A stretch of DNA of 17,632 nt from Candidatus Cloacimonadota bacterium (lineage in GTDB: Bacteria; Cloacimonadota; Cloacimonadia; Cloacimonadales; Cloacimonadaceae). Below the pieces are notes generated by a model. The model saw only the letters and a list, made by a program, of their open reading frames with translations, was not told the origin of the DNA and did no database searches. Numbering within the stretch: the stretch's first letter is position 1; each line of letters begins with the position of its first letter. Positions 16,078 to 17,632 of the stretch are shown piece after piece. Where the stretch lies: contig JALOBM010000046.1 of assembly GCA_023228285.1 (NCBI GenBank), forward strand, positions 1 to 17,632. The letters run 5' to 3'. Position numbers and translations under genes: made by a program.

Positions 16078-16759
16078 CTAAAAACAATTCAATAGCCTTG
16101 AAAATATAGCTGCCATCATTGCTGCAAACGCTGTCTGTAGCAGCCCTTTCCGGATGCGGCATCATACCCAGTATGTTTCCGGCATCGTTCGTAATCCCCG
16201 CTATGTTATCAAGCGCACCGTTGGGATTAGTGGCGTCATTCACCATGCCATGTACGTCGCAATAGCGGAATAGAATCTGATTCTTATCTTGCAATCGCGC
16301 CAGACCGTCATCATCAATGAAGTAATTGCCTTCTTTGTGGGCAATTGGAATATCCAATACTGTGCCGGGGATTAAGCCCCGGGTGAAGGGACTATCGGCG
16401 CTTTCTACCCGCAGATATTGGTGTTTACAGATGAAACGCAGACTCCGGTTCATCATCAGAGCACCGGGCAATAAACCGGTCTCGGTAAGGATCTGAAAAC
16501 CGTTGCAGATACCCAATATCAATCCTCCCTTCTTTGCGAAAGACAGCAGTTCTTTCACAATCGGGGAAAAACGGGCTAAAGCTCCGCAGCGCAGATAATC
16601 GCCATAAGAAAAGCCTCCGGGAAGGATCACCAGGTCGGGATTTTCCAGATCACTGTCCTTGTGCCATATCATCCGAGTGGAATGACCGCGCCGCTCGCAT
16701 ACCTCGTAGGCATCGTGGTCGCAATTTGAACCGGGGAATGTGATTACGCTAACTCGCAA
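16064..16759 (-). CDS. purQ: FGAM synthase glutaminase subunit PurQ
   Basis: PurQ is the class I glutamine amidotransferase that releases ammonia for phosphoribosylformylglycinamidine synthase, step four of purine synthesis, working with PurL and PurS. The N-terminus RVSVITFPGSNCD is the PurQ signature. The nucleophile is C85 in LGICNGFQ, and the His/Glu pair is H202/E204 in MMPHPERA. At 231 residues it has the usual length for the small separate subunit. The start codon is TTG at 16757-16759; no in-frame ATG lies nearby upstream, and GGAGGA stands 9 bases before it inside the end of purS. Alignment with the family N-terminus supports this start. It follows purS by 2 bases and overlaps comF by 14. 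purL is absent from the window. Confidence 0.95.
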   Translation of the reverse strand: MRVSVITFPGSNCDHDAYEVCERRGHSTRMIWHKDSDLENPDLVILPGGFSYGDYLRCGALARFSPIVKELLSFAKKGGLILGICNGFQILTETGLLPGALMMNRSLRFICKHQYLRVESADSPFTRGLIPGTVLDIPIAHKEGNYFIDDDGLARLQDKNQILFRYCDVHGMVNDATNPNGALDNIAGITNDAGNILGMMPHPERAATDSVCSNDGSYIFKAIELFLDGVA

Positions 16760-16761
16760 TG

Positions 16762-17010
16762 CTAGATCTCCTCCAGTTCAAAGTGGTAGGTCTCAGTATT
16801 GGGATTTGCCAACAAGCTGTCACAGATCTTTTCGACATCAACTTCAGTTTTCTCTTTATCGGTGGAATCAAGAGTGATCTCGATGTATTTGCTGATGCGG
16901 GTCTCAATCACATTGGCATAACCCAGATGGCTTAATGAATTACTTACGGCCTTGCCTTGTGGATCCAAGACGCTGGGCTTCAGTTGAACGAATATTTTGG
17001 CTTTTAGCAT
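16762..17010 (-). CDS. purS: FGAM synthase subunit PurS
   Basis: This 82-residue protein is the small PurS subunit, which helps hold PurL and PurQ together in the cytoplasm for glutamine-dependent FGAM synthesis. It shows the typical start KAKIFVQLKPSVLDPQG, then AVSNSLSHLGY and a strand-helix pattern ending NTETYHFELEEI. The open frame extends 19 codons upstream to 17067, but I chose the ATG at 17008-17010. It gives the normal PurS length, follows GGAAG at good spacing, and the extra upstream residues look unlike PurS and overlap a candidate promoter. It is the first gene of the minus-strand operon. Confidence 0.93.
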   Translation of the reverse strand: MLKAKIFVQLKPSVLDPQGKAVSNSLSHLGYANVIETRISKYIEITLDSTDKEKTEVDVEKICDSLLANPNTETYHFELEEI

Positions 17011-17039
17011 GGTACTTCCAAGTTTTTTATCAGAATACC

Positions 17040-17067
17040 AGTATTTAAGGCGGCTGGATTTAGTCAA
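17040..17067 (-). promoter_or_regulatory. Candidate promoter for the purS operon
   Basis: On the minus strand TTGACT (bases 17067-17062) and AATACT (17045-17040) are separated by 16 bases. Transcription would begin about 23 bases before the purS ATG. I saw no purine riboswitch or obvious PurR-like palindrome in the short leader. Confidence 0.45.
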
Positions 17068-17166
17068 CTGATTTGTTTGATACTGCTTTGGATGGCTTTA
17101 GGAGACTGTTTAGGCTTCGCCTTCGCAATTGACGGCGCTGCGATGCAGGTTCGATACGTCCCCATA

Positions 17167-17191
17167 TCGATAGCGTCCGGAGGTCACTTCA
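17167..17191 (+). repeat. Intergenic repeat module A, copy 2
   Basis: This matches 7982-8006 at 23 of 25 bases, ending in the same CCGGAGGTCACTTCA. A shared GGTTCGA lies upstream in both. Confidence 0.7.
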
Positions 17192-17242
17192 GTTGAAAGA
17201 TGAAGAAATGAGTAATGATGTCACTGGCGCAACAGATCATAG

Positions 17243-17273
17243 CGAGGGAGCGTTGCGAAGCGAAGCCCCCTCG
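17243..17273. repeat. GC-rich intergenic hairpin
   Basis: CGAGGG at 17243-17248 pairs with CCCTCG at 17268-17273, extended by a GC/GC pair across one mismatch. Its loop contains GCGAAGCGAA. It directly precedes module B copy 2 and has no T-run. Confidence 0.4.
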
Positions 17274-17274
17274 T

Positions 17275-17293
17275 AGTGTGGAAACGGCATCTT
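17275..17293 (+). repeat. Intergenic repeat module B, copy 2
   Basis: These 19 bases, AGTGTGGAAACGGCATCTT, are the exact reverse complement of 8110-8128. Confidence 0.7.
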
Positions 17294-17384
17294 GCCTCCC
17301 CCCTCCCATAGAGCCCCCTTCATGGGCTACACAATCCTCCGTTGTCGACTTTATCTCTTTGATGGTCTTTGGCTCATCTTGATA

Positions 17385-17449
17385 TGAAGCTGATATAAAG
17401 CCGTTATCATCCAGTGCTCACTCGATGATAACCCGATGATATCTACTGC
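17385..17449 (+). repeat. Intergenic repeat module C, copy 2, partly decayed stem
   Basis: This is the second copy of the 65-base unit at 8165-8229. The inner 9-base stem (17403-17411 with 17424-17432) is unchanged, although its loop differs at three positions. The outer stem is damaged here: GAAGCTGATAT faces ATATCTACTGC rather than ATATCAGCTTC. Confidence 0.8.
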
Positions 17450-17588
17450 GGTACTCTTTAATCCAAAGAGACAGAGATACAGCAAGGTAGACTATTTATG
17501 AAAAAGAACTTGACTGAGATACGAAGATGAAAAAAAATGTAGTTGGTCGCTTGGCCTTAGATAGAGTATAAGAACTGAGGAATATAAA

Positions 17589-17632
17589 ATGTCCTCAAAT
17601 AACCTGAGAAACAATGAGTTGGGAATTTACAC
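17589..17632 (+). CDS. Possible 5' end of a gene running off the window
   Basis: An ATG at 17589-17591 follows TGAGG with 8 bases between, a good ribosome site. It opens a frame of 14 codons, MSSNNLRNNELGIY, that is still open at the window edge. There is a weak promoter candidate upstream. The product cannot be judged from so few residues. Confidence 0.4.
   Translation, partial: MSSNNLRNNELGIY

Larger units (their letters stand above)
17068..17588. other. Gene-free spacer upstream of purS
   Basis: About 520 bases hold no convincing gene. They carry second copies of the three repeat modules seen at 7982-8229 and a GC-rich hairpin. Two very short frames, 17498-17530 (MKKNLTEIRR) and 17527-17571 (MKKNVVGRLALDRV), overlap by ATGA but lack ribosome sites and are probably chance. 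TATAAG at 17567-17572 with TTGGTC 18 bases upstream is a weak promoter candidate for a gene at 17589. Confidence 0.5.

Overview
The window looks like a chromosomal segment from a Gram-negative anaerobe. It has a lipoprotein binding protein with a FecCD permease, a fragment of a TonB-dependent outer-membrane receptor, and a GlmL/MutL-type chaperone of coenzyme-B12 mutases. Moderate GC, strong Shine-Dalgarno sites with tightly packed genes, and this gene mix would fit Candidatus Cloacimonadota or a relative. That assignment is an inference from gene content; nothing in the sequence proves it.

Layout. (1) 165-7801, minus strand: a compact three-gene unit, cls (phospholipase-D type cardiolipin synthase), then addB and addA (double-strand-break end-processing helicase-nuclease). 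addB and addA overlap in an ATGA. (2) 7802-8348: a gene-free spacer holding several repeat modules and hairpins. (3) 8349-10114, plus strand: a BtuF/FhuD-like binding lipoprotein and a BtuC/FecCD-like permease, overlapping by 4 bases, with no ATPase gene beside them. (4) 10122-11086, plus strand: a helical-repeat (TPR-like) protein that appears broken. A good promoter and ribosome site lead into a start that meets a stop after 13 codons. At the other end, a helix-turn-helix tail lies in the -1 frame. (5) 11090-11923: a patch of decayed minus-strand reading frames, including a recognisable TonB-receptor C-terminal fragment. (6) 11977-17010, minus strand: a probable six-gene operon, purS-purQ-comF-unknown 131 aa protein-glmL/mutL-unknown 376 aa protein, with gaps of 15 bases or less or overlaps, ending at a hairpin at 11924-11948. 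(7) 17068-17588: a second gene-free spacer with copies of the repeat modules seen at 7982-8229. A possible new gene begins at 17589 and runs off the end.

How the parts relate. AddAB resects broken DNA for recombination, and Cls makes cardiolipin. The BtuF/BtuC pair, the TonB-receptor relic and the mutase chaperone all point to corrinoid use, although no B12 riboswitch and no mutase subunit is present. PurS and PurQ are subunits of FGAM synthase, whose PurL subunit is not in this window.

The most unusual items are the duplicated mosaic of intergenic repeats, the broken TPR-HTH regulator, and the MutL operon with its two unnamed companions. I do not see a clear new defence or mobile system.
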